This document shows positions 25,580 through 35,226 of a stretch of DNA of 64,000 bases, one piece after another. The translations under genes and the position numbers were made by a program. Each line of letters starts with the position of its first letter. The first letter of the stretch is position 1. This stretch comes from Ruminococcus sp. XPD3002. Its GTDB lineage: Bacteria > Bacillota > Clostridia > Oscillospirales > Ruminococcaceae. The notes under the pieces are model-generated. The model did not search any database. It worked only from the letters and a program-made list of their open reading frames with translations, and was not told where the DNA came from. The stretch is from the NCBI GenBank assembly GCA_900119535.1, contig FPJT01000002.1, forward strand, positions 186,001 to 250,000, given 5' to 3'.

Positions 25580-25831
25580 ATGCTAAAAGACCTTTATCAC
25601 GGCAAGATCAATCCATCGGAACGAATCCCTCGACCAGAACCAACAGAAATGACTCAGGAGTGGATGCGGCTTTCAGAAGAGTTTGAGAAGTCGCTCACAC
25701 CGGAGCAGGTTGAAATGTACCACAGACTTTCGGACATTCAAAGCGAGAGCGCTTCCCTCGACAACGAGGCACTCTATGTGCAGGGGTTCAAGGACGGGGC
25801 AAGAATGATGCTGGACGTCCTCGGAAAATGA
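25580..25831 (+). CDS. Small protein, DUF6809-like
   Basis: An 83-aa, highly charged protein starting MLKDLYHGKINPSERIPRPE and ending FKDGARMMLDVLGK; this pattern is shared by short phage- and ICE-associated proteins that I recall as DUF6809, with no known function. AAGGAGG (25564-25570) points to ATG 25580; the longer frame from 25508 encodes a hydrophobic extension without a ribosome site. It is monocistronic, ended by a strong terminator. Confidence 0.6.
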   Translation: MLKDLYHGKINPSERIPRPEPTEMTQEWMRLSEEFEKSLTPEQVEMYHRLSDIQSESASLDNEALYVQGFKDGARMMLDVLGK

Positions 25832-25835
25832 AAAA

Positions 25836-25870
25836 CAGGCTGCGGTCGATGATGACCGCAGCCTGCTTTT
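25836..25870. terminator. Strong terminator between convergent genes
   Basis: CAGGCTGCGGTC / GACCGCAGCCTG, 12 bp with a 6-base loop, flanked by GAAAAA on one side and CTTTTC on the other, so usable in both directions. Confidence 0.85.
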
Positions 25871-26795
25871 CACTTAATAAAACTAAGATCGTATCTTCTC
25901 GCCCCCGTTGGGAACGCCATATAACGCTCTATACTTGATCGAATGTTTTGTAGATCAGCATATCCGAAATAATGCTCTGCCGTATTGATCATTCCAGAAT
26001 TCAGGGCAAGCGCATCTGTCTGTGAAAGCTGCTGGATATTGTATTCATAAGTTGCGGGTTTACCATGCTGGTTTCTCACCTTAGGAGGCTCGACTAAGTT
26101 AGAATCATCAAATCCAAGTAATTTACCAACAGTCAGTCCTTCCGTAGGCAATAGTCCATAGATATCCGACTTTCGATTGAAAAACTTATAAAAAATACTG
26201 AGCGAAACAACCGCTAAATCTTTTGTAACAGGGCAGATGAACATATCATATGGCGTAAGCATCTGTGCAACTTGCAGTAAATACGGATTCCTTGATTGCA
26301 TCGCATAGGACAGCGTATACATACATTTATCGAATGATTCATCCGAAAATGGCGCAATATGTGTTGCTTGATAAGCGAAGCCAGTATCCGGAATAATAAA
26401 GTTTTCTTTACACCGTCTCGTGCTTACGAAAATAATGTATGAATGCATGATATTCTTGATATCTACAAACAAGCGGTTCAATGCACCTGCTCCGTCGCTT
26501 ATCACCTTGCCAAGTTCCTCAAATGGATTCACCATCATATACTGGGCAAGCTCATCTGAATTTTGGCAAGCCAGCACTTTATTGATATTGTCGTAAAAGC
26601 GGGATGAGTATCCTTGTACGGCATCTTCAGGGTTTCCGAAGTTCTGTAAGGCTTCTGTACAATTAAAACGAATTGTTGTAACGATGAGATATTTTTTCAA
26701 AATGAAAAGCTCTTCTCGTGTCAGTACAATGCGTCGCTGTTCTTTTAGGATCTTGTTGTTTAACAGATTGGCAAATTGACTTTCTGTTTTGTAGC
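25870..26795 (-). pseudogene. DUF4238 protein, 5'-truncated
   Basis: From about 26795 down to 25870 the minus frame encodes some 305 residues typical of the C-terminal two thirds of DUF4238 proteins (LTREELFILKKYLIVTTIRF, IIPDTGFAYQATH, LTPYDMFICPVTKDLAVVSL). The expected N-terminal HYVPxxYLRNF part is missing. Upstream in the same frame the open reading continues to 28203 only because it runs antisense through the tape-measure gene. DUF4238 genes are frequent in defence islands; this copy is probably dead. Confidence 0.7.
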
Positions 26796-28536
26796 ACATG
26801 CGATCAGCACGACCGTTTCTACGGTGCTGGATGCGATCTACAATGTCATTATGACAGTATGGAACGCTGTATCCGGCTTCATTTCGTCTGTGCTGAATGT
26901 GATCTGGTCGGTGATCTCCAGCATCTGGAATAGCATCCACAGCCATATTTCCAATACGCTGAACGCCATTTATGCGGTCATTTCGAGTGTTTGGAATACG
27001 GTCAGCGGATTTATCTCCGGTGTGCTGAATACGATCTTCGGCACGGTTTCCTCCGTATGGAACAGCATCAAGACGACCATCACAAACGTGATGAACGCTG
27101 TCAAAACAACAGTTTCTAACATCTGGGACAGCGTGAAAAATGCCGTGACGCAGAAGATCACGGCGATCAAAGATACCATCGTAAATGGCTTCAATGCTGC
27201 CGTCAGCTTCATCAAGGGGCTTGCATCGCAGGCGTTCCAGTGGGGCGCAGACATCATTGACGGCATCGTTGGCGGCATCAAGAACTGCATCGGCAAAGTA
27301 TCCGATGCGGTCAGGGGCGTGGCAGATAAAATTCGTTCGTTCCTGCACTTCTCCGTTCCGGACGAGGGTCCGCTGGCGGATTTCGAGAGCTGGATGCCGG
27401 ACTTCATGAACGGTCTGGCGGAAGGCATCAATGCTAATACCGCAGTCGTGGAGGATACCCTCACGACCTTCGCAAACGGTGTGACGACCACGATCCGGAA
27501 CATCATCGAAAAAGCCCTCACGGGTATCGTAAGTATCGTGCAGGGCTTTATGGACGATGTATTCAAGATCATCAAGACGATCTGGGACAATGCGAAAAGT
27601 ACGATCGACAGCGTCCTTTCGCAGATCAGCAAGGGCGTGAACGGCGGCTGGAAGGGCATCATGAACACGATCCGGTCGGCGCTGAACGACATCAAGAGTG
27701 TGGTTACGACGACTTGGAAGGCGGTCGGAACTGTCATTTCCACAGCGCTGGACGGCATCCAAAAGGTCGTGACGGCAGTCTGGGCGGCGCTCAAAACGCT
27801 CATCAACACGGGGCAGCTCGACATCAAGTCGGTCATCACGACCACATGGAACGCTGTATCTGATGTGGTGCGCTCCGTCCTCGATGCGATCAAGAGCCTT
27901 GTGACGAACGTCTGGAATGCTATGCCGGACACGGTGCGCTCGGCGATGGATCGTGTACGAGATGCGGTGCTGTCGATCTGGGACAATATCCGGGACGGCA
28001 TCGGCGACCGGCTCGGCGGTGTGCGTGATGCTGTCAACAACGTCATGGGTGCGGTCTATGACGCCGTCATGGACAAGGTGAACAACTCTTGGTCTTGGGG
28101 GCGTGACCTCATGCAGAACCTCATCAACGGTATCACCTATATGCTCGGCAGCCTTATCAATACAGTTGCGGATGTGGCACGTTCTATCTGGGAATACCTG
28201 CACTTTTCCGTTCCTGAAAAAGGTGCGCTGACCGATGTGGAGGAGTGGATGCCGGACTTCATGAAGGGGCTGGCACAGGGTATCAACAAGAGCAAGAAGT
28301 ATGTCGAGGCGGCTGTGTCCAGTGTGGCTGATGCCATGACGCTGACGATGCAGTCTGGGCTGAGTGTTGATATGGACGGTATCTCCGGCGCAATGATGAA
28401 CGGCGGCAGCAGCAGCGTGGTCAACAATTACTACAACAATGACAACAGCCGCACAGTGAATCAGACCAATAATAGTCAGAAATCGCTGTCGCGGCTGGAG
28501 ATTTATCGTATGACAAGGAATGCGCTGAATGTGTGA
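26796..28536 (+). pseudogene. Phage tail tape-measure protein, C-terminal remnant
   Basis: About 580 codons of the helical, repeat-rich C-terminal half of a siphophage tape-measure protein: many VWN/VISS/IWN heptad-like repeats such as SVISSIWNSIHSHISNTLNA, then two copies of a FLHFSVPDEGPLADFESWMP / YLHFSVPEKGALTDVEEWMP module followed by DFM(N/K)GLA(E/Q)GI. There is no start codon or ribosome site at the 5' end; homology begins abruptly at the point where the DUF4238 gene breaks off on the other strand. The N-terminal several hundred residues are lost. Confidence 0.8.
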
Positions 28537-28539
28537 TGG

Positions 28540-29670
28540 TTAAAAGTCTGCTGACTCAAACAATCTTTCAAGTTCATCTGGATTTTTAGTTTTATAGATA
28601 ATTAGCTCTTTCAATTTATCTAAGCTACGGTGTAATTCCATAATGTTTTCTTTCAAGTGAGCGAGTAAAGCGTTAATATCATTAATCCGTTCGTCTATTT
28701 CATTTGACACTGATTCAATTGCATCCTTATTATACATATCATAATACTGCCCTTTGTTTGTAACCATCCAGTTATTCACTAAGTCCTGTAAGCTACTGGA
28801 TTGAAGATCTTCAATCTGTTCGATTATTTCATCGAATAACGATTCATCATTTATTGCGGAAAATTTCTGATTCACACTGTCAGTTGCGGATTCAATATCT
28901 GGATCTCTGATGGTATCATAATCCTCAGAAAAAGAATTTATAATTTTTTGATATTTCTCTACTCTGGTTTTAAAATCTTTACAGTCAAAATTTAATTCTA
29001 CATAATCTTCGTTATAAAATGTCTCACTGGATATTTCAAAAATACAGATATCATCAATGACGCTTTCAATATCCTTAAGAATAGCACAAATATCCGCATA
29101 AAACTGTATATGCTTGGAATTATCTAATATACATTCAATGCTTTTCGACCATAAGTCTTCAAACATTTCATCATATATATTTTTTATAACAATCGGATTT
29201 CTGATTATAACTCCAGATTCATAGTTGCTGCAACTCGCCTGCGTTAGATTTTGTGAACCTACATAGAGAACATTTTCAGTTCCGATTATTTTTGCATGAT
29301 TATAACCGTTAAACGCTACTCTGATTCTTTGATTTTGAAGATTTTTGTTAAGGATCTCAAAATACTGTCTTAATTGCTTTTGATACTCCCTTCTATTATT
29401 TTTATAATTTATATAAGAATAATCGCCTAAGCCAATTACTATTTTGATATCTGTTAGTCCTTCAGTAGCATCAGAGATTGTTTTTAGCAGTGAGTCTTTT
29501 TCATTTGTGCTTATATTATAAGAAACAGCACGAAATTGCTTTGCATTTTTCAAGTCAGCTAATACCTCAGAATACTGGAAAACATTTTTTCCTTCAGGAT
29601 CGCTTCTGCATAATGTAAAAGCAACACTTCCATCATCGACGATTGGAATGAACATTTCTGAATTCTTCAT
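28540..29670 (-). CDS. PLD-superfamily protein, putative defence or nuclease gene
   Basis: A 376-aa protein with one phospholipase-D type motif: NHAKIIGTENVLYVGSQNLT (about residues 123-142), i.e. HxK followed by Glu/Asn-rich residues and GSxN; a single motif implies dimerisation. The C-terminal half (from about 200) is acidic and coiled-coil-like. Such proteins are found among nuclease effectors in defence islands. It is AT-rich and transcribed against the tail genes, 4 bases after the tape-measure stop and about 90 bases before the Dit gene, which is how late-acquired phage cargo genes look. Catalytic activity is not proven. Confidence 0.6.
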   Translation of the reverse strand: MKNSEMFIPIVDDGSVAFTLCRSDPEGKNVFQYSEVLADLKNAKQFRAVSYNISTNEKDSLLKTISDATEGLTDIKIVIGLGDYSYINYKNNRREYQKQLRQYFEILNKNLQNQRIRVAFNGYNHAKIIGTENVLYVGSQNLTQASCSNYESGVIIRNPIVIKNIYDEMFEDLWSKSIECILDNSKHIQFYADICAILKDIESVIDDICIFEISSETFYNEDYVELNFDCKDFKTRVEKYQKIINSFSEDYDTIRDPDIESATDSVNQKFSAINDESLFDEIIEQIEDLQSSSLQDLVNNWMVTNKGQYYDMYNKDAIESVSNEIDERINDINALLAHLKENIMELHRSLDKLKELIIYKTKNPDELERLFESADF

Positions 29671-29757
29671 GATATGATTCTCCTTATACCACTGAATAAT
29701 TAGTGATTACCATTTATATTATATCACACTCACGCCGAAAAAGTAAAGGGGGTTTTT

Positions 29758-30615
29758 ATGTTCTTTTCCTTAATTTTAGAGAATGCGTCCGATGACCGGG
29801 TGGACATGACCACGACCGCTAACCAGTATATGACCGCAAAGGTTGAGGGCTTGAATCCTCCACCCGGCACAATCAGCACCTCCTCCTACGCAGGCATGGA
29901 CGGCAGCTACCTCAACAACGCCTTCATCGAGAAGCGGAATGTGGTCATTTCCTTCGAGATGCGGGGCGTGGGGGTGGAAGCCAGACGTCACCAGCTTTAC
30001 AAGGTGGTGAAGCCTTCCCGCTACATCAAGGTCTACTACAAGACGGCGGGCATTGATGTGTTCACGGAGGGCTACGTCGAGACCTGCGAGGTGAACAATT
30101 TTGAAATGCTGACTACGGGGCAGATCTCCATTCTCTGCCCCGATATTTATTGGTATTCGACCGAATCGGTCATGGCGTACTATTCGCAGATCACGGGTGC
30201 TTTCACGTTCCCGTTCCCGACCGAAAGCAACCCGGAGCCTTTTGTGCTGGGTAAGTACAACTCTAAAAACATGATGGAGATCATCAATGACGGCGATGAG
30301 ACCGGATTTACGCTGGAGATGGAGGCGATCGCCGATGCACGATCTCCCACGCTCTACAACGCCGACACGGACGAGTACCTGCAAATTTCCGGTGACATCC
30401 TCACCGGCGACATCATCACGGTCACGACCAAAACGGGCAACAAGACCGTCACGCTCGACCGTGGCGGTGTCAAGACCAACATCATCAATCGGCTGGTGTC
30501 CGGCTCGACTTGGCTCACGCTGCGTGAGGGTAAGAACCGCTTTTACCTGCGTGGCACGGGGCTTCAAAACCTCAAGGTCAAGATCATCCACACCAACGCC
30601 TATCTGGGGGTATGA
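29758..30615 (+). CDS. Distal tail (Dit)-type protein
   Basis: A 285-aa Siphovirus tail component: the N-terminal LILENASDDRVDMTTTANQY with KVEGLNPPPGTISTS is the standard opening of Dit-like proteins in Firmicute prophages, and FIEKRNVVISFEMRG with the later DIYWYST segment complete the ring-forming fold. AAAGGGGG lies 6-13 bases before ATG. It would form the hub between the tail tube and the tip. It overlaps the next gene by 4 bases (ATGA). Confidence 0.8.
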   Translation: MFFSLILENASDDRVDMTTTANQYMTAKVEGLNPPPGTISTSSYAGMDGSYLNNAFIEKRNVVISFEMRGVGVEARRHQLYKVVKPSRYIKVYYKTAGIDVFTEGYVETCEVNNFEMLTTGQISILCPDIYWYSTESVMAYYSQITGAFTFPFPTESNPEPFVLGKYNSKNMMEIINDGDETGFTLEMEAIADARSPTLYNADTDEYLQISGDILTGDIITVTTKTGNKTVTLDRGGVKTNIINRLVSGSTWLTLREGKNRFYLRGTGLQNLKVKIIHTNAYLGV

Positions 30616-31730
30616 CGATGCAGATCGAAGTCTACAAAATGATAGCGGACGGCGATTCGCTGACGATCACGCTGGAGGCGATCTGCGACAGCTTTTCCGC
30701 GCTCCTGTGGGATATTGAATACTACAAGTGCGGACAGTTTGAGGTGTATATTGCCGCAAGTCCGCTGACGATCGAGGTCTTTCAGACCGGACGCATCGTC
30801 GGGCGGGATGATGATGACCGGCACTTCGGCATCATCGAGTCGGTGCAGAGCGACACCGATGCCGAAAACGGCGACTATCTGACGGTTCGTGGGCGCTTTC
30901 TCATGTGCCTGCTGGAACGGCGCATCATCCACCCGACCTATTCTGTCACGGCGGAGACGGCATACAGCAGTATCGTGCAGGCGGTCGTGGAGCAGAATGC
31001 GATCGGTGCGGGCAACCGCAGGATTCCGGGGCTTTCGCTCGGAACGGTCTCCGGCGCTTGCTGGGAGCAGACCGCCAAGCTCCAGATCAGCTACGCAAAC
31101 CTCATGGAGTGGGTGTATACGATCTGCGAGAAGATCGGCGGGACGGCGAATATCCGGCTGGTGAAAGCCTCCGGCGAGGAATACCGGATGGTGTTCGACC
31201 TCTCGGAAGGCACTGACCGGAGCGTAATGCAGGAGGAGAATCCGCATATCGTCTTTTCGGACGCATACAGCAACCTCCTGTCGTTCAGCTATGCCGAGGA
31301 CATTGCCATTCAGCGCAATTTCGCCTATATCTACGGTCAGGGCAAGGGCGCAGACCGCAAGAATACAACATATTGTGTCGGCGAGGAGCCTGCTTACCTC
31401 GACCGCTATGAGCTGTATGTGGATGCGGATGATATTGCGGAGGAACAGCAGATCGACGGCGAGACCGTCCCCATTCCGGAGGATGAGTATATCGCACTGC
31501 TCCAGAACCGTGGCTCGGAAAAGCTGGTGCTGCCAAAAACGGCATCAGAGTCCGAGATCGCAGCGCACAACACGCAGTATGTGTATAACAAGGACTATGC
31601 CGTCGGCGATTATGTGACGGTGCAGCATCGGCGCTTCGGCATGATTCAGCCGTGCATTCAGCTTATTGGCATGATCGAGGGCTTCGACCAGAACGGCAGA
31701 AGTCTGACACCAACTTTCAAGGAGGTATGA
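30612..31730 (+). CDS. Siphovirus Gp37-like tail protein (ReqiPepy6 type)
   Basis: A 372-aa protein that follows Dit in many Clostridia prophages and is annotated as Gp37-like; it occupies the place of the tail-associated lysin/spike N-terminal domain. Features: GIIESVQSDTDAENGDYLTV, RFLMCLLERRIIHP and a C-terminal YAVGDYVTVQHRRFGM segment resembling the gp27/gp44-like hub fold. Translation is coupled to the Dit gene through an ATGA overlap. No peptidase domain is visible. Confidence 0.72.
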   Translation: MTMQIEVYKMIADGDSLTITLEAICDSFSALLWDIEYYKCGQFEVYIAASPLTIEVFQTGRIVGRDDDDRHFGIIESVQSDTDAENGDYLTVRGRFLMCLLERRIIHPTYSVTAETAYSSIVQAVVEQNAIGAGNRRIPGLSLGTVSGACWEQTAKLQISYANLMEWVYTICEKIGGTANIRLVKASGEEYRMVFDLSEGTDRSVMQEENPHIVFSDAYSNLLSFSYAEDIAIQRNFAYIYGQGKGADRKNTTYCVGEEPAYLDRYELYVDADDIAEEQQIDGETVPIPEDEYIALLQNRGSEKLVLPKTASESEIAAHNTQYVYNKDYAVGDYVTVQHRRFGMIQPCIQLIGMIEGFDQNGRSLTPTFKEV

Positions 31731-31733
31731 TAT

Positions 31734-33113
31734 ATGGCTTTTTACAGCGGTTTTTTCAATTCAAAAGGACTTGACCGCACCTACACAGCCGAGGACTTCA
31801 CCAGCTACCTGTCGAGCATCATCTGCAATGGCATTCTCGATACCTACGGTCAGATGTTCAAGCTGACGGCGGCAAGCAGCGGTCTGAAAGTAAATCTCGG
31901 CACCGGCAAGGCGTGGATCAACGGTCACTATTTTATCAACGATGCGAGATACAGCATCGACCTCGGTTCTTATCAGGACGAGTCGCTTCCTCGTTATGTC
32001 GGCATTGCAATCTATCTGGACACCACGGAGGCTGTCCGCAGCGTGACGCTGAGGCTGTTTCCCGGAACGCCTGCCGAGAGTCCACAGCTTCCCTCTATCC
32101 CGCAGGACGCTGACCATGTACGTCTGCTGATGTATGCGGTGCGGCTGAATCCGGGTGCTGAAACTCTCACTGAGCGTGACTGGTACGACTACCGTGAGGA
32201 CAGGAACGTCTGCGGCTATTGCAGGTGTATCCTCGGCAAATGCAAGGTGACAGATATGTTGGCACAGCTTGCGCAAATCACGGCGGAGATGCAGGAATAC
32301 AACGAAACGGTCGCTGAACTGACGGCAAGGGTGGCAGAGCTGGAAGCAGAGATCGAGGATATCGGGGACATTGTCTCTGCCGGTCAGTGCGGCGAAAATG
32401 CGTACTATGCGCTCTACTCCAACGGCAAGGTGCTTGTAAAAGGCGCTGGCGCAATGTATGACTACGATCTCGAATCCAATCGTTCGCCGTTCTACCGGAA
32501 CGATGCGGTGAGTTCGCTCGTGGTTTCCGAAGGTATCACAACGGTCGGAAAGGATGCTTTTGAACGCTGTCTGAATCTGGAAACTGTATCTCTCCCGACA
32601 ACGCTCACCTCGATCGGAAACGGCGCATTTATGCCTGCGGATGAATATCCGAGTGCAGCCGGAAAGCTGAACAGCATCACCATTCCTGATGCAGTTACAA
32701 CGCTTGGCGGCGCTGTGTTCTGGGGTGCTGCTCTGACTTCTCTCACTGTTCCCCGTAATGTGGCGACGGTCGGAAAGTATGTGTGCCGTGATTGTACGAG
32801 ACTGACATCTGTCCGATATGAAGGCTCAGTGATCGGCGGTTTCATGTTCGTTAACTGCACAGCCCTCACGAGCTTTACGATGGCGCACACGGTCACTGCG
32901 ATTGGTGAACACTGCTTCAATTACTGCAGCCGACTTGAAACCATTACCTATGAGGGCAGTCTGGAGGATTGGGCAGCAATCACGAAGCAAAACAACTGGG
33001 ACGGCAAGGGTGGAATGGAATCCACACGTTCCGGCTTGACACGCATCCAGTGCCTTGACGGGTATATGGAGTATGACGATGAGACTGGAGAATGGTTGGA
33101 GGTGAAGGAATAA
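31734..33113 (+). CDS. Baseplate/receptor-binding protein with BspA-type leucine-rich repeats
   Basis: A 459-aa protein. The N-terminal 165 residues (MAFYSGFFNSKGLDRTYTAE, KVNLGTGKAWINGHYF) are a common baseplate attachment domain of Firmicute phages. A short coiled coil (about 175-205, AQITAEMQEYNETVAELTAR) leads into BspA-like leucine-rich repeats (about 260-420): repeated units of the type (L/V)xTVxLPxxLTxIGxxAFxxC. In phages, LRR_5 domains are unusual and suggest adhesion to host surface proteins or glycans. It starts 3 bases after the preceding stop. Confidence 0.72.
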   Translation: MAFYSGFFNSKGLDRTYTAEDFTSYLSSIICNGILDTYGQMFKLTAASSGLKVNLGTGKAWINGHYFINDARYSIDLGSYQDESLPRYVGIAIYLDTTEAVRSVTLRLFPGTPAESPQLPSIPQDADHVRLLMYAVRLNPGAETLTERDWYDYREDRNVCGYCRCILGKCKVTDMLAQLAQITAEMQEYNETVAELTARVAELEAEIEDIGDIVSAGQCGENAYYALYSNGKVLVKGAGAMYDYDLESNRSPFYRNDAVSSLVVSEGITTVGKDAFERCLNLETVSLPTTLTSIGNGAFMPADEYPSAAGKLNSITIPDAVTTLGGAVFWGAALTSLTVPRNVATVGKYVCRDCTRLTSVRYEGSVIGGFMFVNCTALTSFTMAHTVTAIGEHCFNYCSRLETITYEGSLEDWAAITKQNNWDGKGGMESTRSGLTRIQCLDGYMEYDDETGEWLEVKE

Positions 33114-34768
33114 TGTGGAAATTTCTTGTAAAGAACCAGAGCATTGAGATTCTGGAGCGTGAGGTGCTGGCAGATCACCAGATCCAGTATGTGCAGTTCA
33201 AGTTCACCTTTGACGGCGACTGGAAGCGCTTTCACAAGGTCGTGCAGTTCTCGCAGTGCGATGAGAACTACAACATCGTGCTTGGTGTGGACGGCACATC
33301 GTTGTATCTGCCTGCGGAGCTTCATGTGGGCGCTGCCAAAATGTCGGTGTTCGGTTACGACACCGAGAGCGACACGACCGTCCGTGCAACGACCGTTCCG
33401 GTCACGCTGAATATCCGTCCCTCCGGCTTTGTGGGTGACGACGAGCCGCCCATTCCGCCGACACCCGACCTCTACGCACAGCTTTTGAAACGCATCGAGG
33501 ATGCAGAAAAGGGACTTGACGGCAAGTCCGCCTACGAGATCGCCGTGGAGCATGGCTATGTTGGCACGGAGGAGGAATGGCTGGCATCCCTGCACGGAGC
33601 TGACGGAAAAGACGGCAAGGACGGCGAAACACCGGATATGTCCGAATACCCGAAAACTTCCGAGGTCACGCAGATCGTTGACCGTGAGATCGAGCAGGTC
33701 GTGGAGGACTTCCATACGCATCCCAACAAGGAAACGCTGGATGCAATCACGCCGGAACTGTTCGATGAGCTGGGCGGCTTGCAGCAGTTTGAGGATGAGA
33801 CGAAATACGAGATCCACACGCTGAACGAGGCGCTGGACAATTTCTCCCGCACAGCGCACACACACGAAAACAAGGACACGCTCGATGCCCTGACGCCGGG
33901 ACTTCTTGCGCTCCTTCAGGGCTTGCAGCAGTACGAGAATCAGACTGCACAGGATATGCAGACGCTTCGTGACAGTGTTGAGCCGGTCATCACGCAGGCG
34001 CACTGGCATCATAACCTCACGCTCCTGAACGGCATCACGGCGGACAGGCTCTCGAAGTGGGACGGTGCAGTGACGGACATTGCCACGCTGAAAACACAGC
34101 TCAATGCGCTGTCCACGGAGCTTACCGTGTTCAAGGGCAAGTGCGACAACAACTCCGCCCGCATTGGCGTGAACGAAACGGACATTGACAGCATTCAGGC
34201 AACGCTTGTTGATCTGCAAGCGCAGATCGATGCGCTGAAGAACAACGGCTATACCGTGCTGTTTGAGTGCGGTGCTGATGTACCTGAAAAATACGGCATT
34301 CTTCTCGGATTCGTGGTGAACGGCGGCTTCCGGACGCTGACGAATATGCGCAGCCAGTTCCCGAATTTCTGTGCGGAAACCAACGACTATGCGCTGTTCT
34401 ACAATCAGGAGGACTTTAACTGGGATGCACAGGTTCTGACCTGTGTCGAACAGCGCATCAAGCTGACCTCGGACAGCAAGATCCAGTTCTGCTACAATTC
34501 CGGCGCAACGGAGGACGGTATGCTGTATCTCATCAACCCTCCCGGCGGCAAGATCGATGTTCCGATCACGCTGTATGCCCGGAGCGAGATCGAGTACGGC
34601 AGAGCGATCCAGCTTGACTTCCAGTGGCTTCAGACGCAGAAATTCATCACCACGGAGACCGATTGCACCGGCATCCAGCCGGGTGAATACTATCTCTGCT
34701 GGGTGGGCAGGAGCAACAACACGCATCCCATTATCCGCAGCGTGAAGGTAAAGGAGGAAGAGGCATGA
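33113..34768 (+). CDS. Tail fibre/upper baseplate-like protein
   Basis: A 551-aa protein. The N-terminus (WKFLVKNQSIEILEREVLAD) is a BppU-like domain of about 110 residues; a Pro-rich linker and a short collagen-like stretch (GADGKDGKDGE, about 160-175) follow, then helical repeats with spaced HTHPNKETLDAIT / HTHENKDTLDALT / WHHNLTLLNGIT units (about 200-315), a coiled coil (about 330-375) and a unique C-terminal domain that may contact the host. ATG 33113 overlaps the previous TAA and has GAAGGAA upstream; the earlier codon at 33092 is unlikely. Confidence 0.7.
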   Translation: MWKFLVKNQSIEILEREVLADHQIQYVQFKFTFDGDWKRFHKVVQFSQCDENYNIVLGVDGTSLYLPAELHVGAAKMSVFGYDTESDTTVRATTVPVTLNIRPSGFVGDDEPPIPPTPDLYAQLLKRIEDAEKGLDGKSAYEIAVEHGYVGTEEEWLASLHGADGKDGKDGETPDMSEYPKTSEVTQIVDREIEQVVEDFHTHPNKETLDAITPELFDELGGLQQFEDETKYEIHTLNEALDNFSRTAHTHENKDTLDALTPGLLALLQGLQQYENQTAQDMQTLRDSVEPVITQAHWHHNLTLLNGITADRLSKWDGAVTDIATLKTQLNALSTELTVFKGKCDNNSARIGVNETDIDSIQATLVDLQAQIDALKNNGYTVLFECGADVPEKYGILLGFVVNGGFRTLTNMRSQFPNFCAETNDYALFYNQEDFNWDAQVLTCVEQRIKLTSDSKIQFCYNSGATEDGMLYLINPPGGKIDVPITLYARSEIEYGRAIQLDFQWLQTQKFITTETDCTGIQPGEYYLCWVGRSNNTHPIIRSVKVKEEEA

Positions 34769-35226
34769 AGGAAACGATTTGTACAGTAATTGGCATGGTG
34801 GGCGGCTTCATTGCCGCCCTTATCGGCGGCTGGGATTCGGCGCTCGTGACGTTGGTGATCTTCATGGGCGTGGATTTCGTGACAGGCTTTGTGACGGCGG
34901 CAATGGGCAAGTCCAAGCACAGCGCCAGCGGCAGGCTCAACAGCAAGGCTGGCTGGGTGGGGCTTGCAAAGAAGTTCTGCGTCCTGCTCATGATCGTGGT
35001 GGCGGTGCGCATCGACATTCTGCTCGGTACGACCTACATCCGTGATGCGACCTGCATTGGCTTCTGCGTCAACGAGCTTCTCTCCATCGTGGAGAACACG
35101 TCCCTCATGGGAATCCCGTACCCCGATGCGATCAAGAAGGCGATCGACGTGCTGCAGAAGAAGGCGGGGCGCATCAATGATGAGGCGGAAGACGTTCTGG
35201 AGGAAATGGAGGACGACGATGACTAA
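34765..35226 (+). CDS. Phage holin (toxin secretion/lysis family)
   Basis: A 153-aa membrane protein with three hydrophobic segments: IGMVGGFIAALIGGWDSALV with VTLVIFMGVDFVTGFVTAAM, and FCVLLMIVVAVRIDILLG. The GVDFVTGFVTA motif is the hallmark of the phage_holin_4/TIGR01593 family. The C-terminal tail is strongly acidic (ending EEMEDDDD). It overlaps the fibre gene by 4 bases and the endolysin gene by 8. Its role is to permeabilise the membrane at the time of lysis. Confidence 0.88.
   Translation: MKETICTVIGMVGGFIAALIGGWDSALVTLVIFMGVDFVTGFVTAAMGKSKHSASGRLNSKAGWVGLAKKFCVLLMIVVAVRIDILLGTTYIRDATCIGFCVNELLSIVENTSLMGIPYPDAIKKAIDVLQKKAGRINDEAEDVLEEMEDDDD

Noticed and set aside
26800-28203. Very long minus-strand reading frame continuing from the DUF4238 gene (777 codons in total)
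   Set aside because: Above about 26795 it is the antisense of the tape-measure repeats; the composition (Arg/Asp/His-rich, repetitive) and lack of domains show it is a shadow.
29776-30591. 271-codon minus-strand frame opposite the Dit-type gene
   Set aside because: Antisense shadow of the tail gene; no start context or family similarity.
32948-34726. 592-codon minus-strand frame opposite the tail fibre genes
   Set aside because: GC-rich third-position bias of the sense genes keeps the antisense frame open; no ribosome site, no recognisable domain, and the sense strand carries well-defined phage genes.
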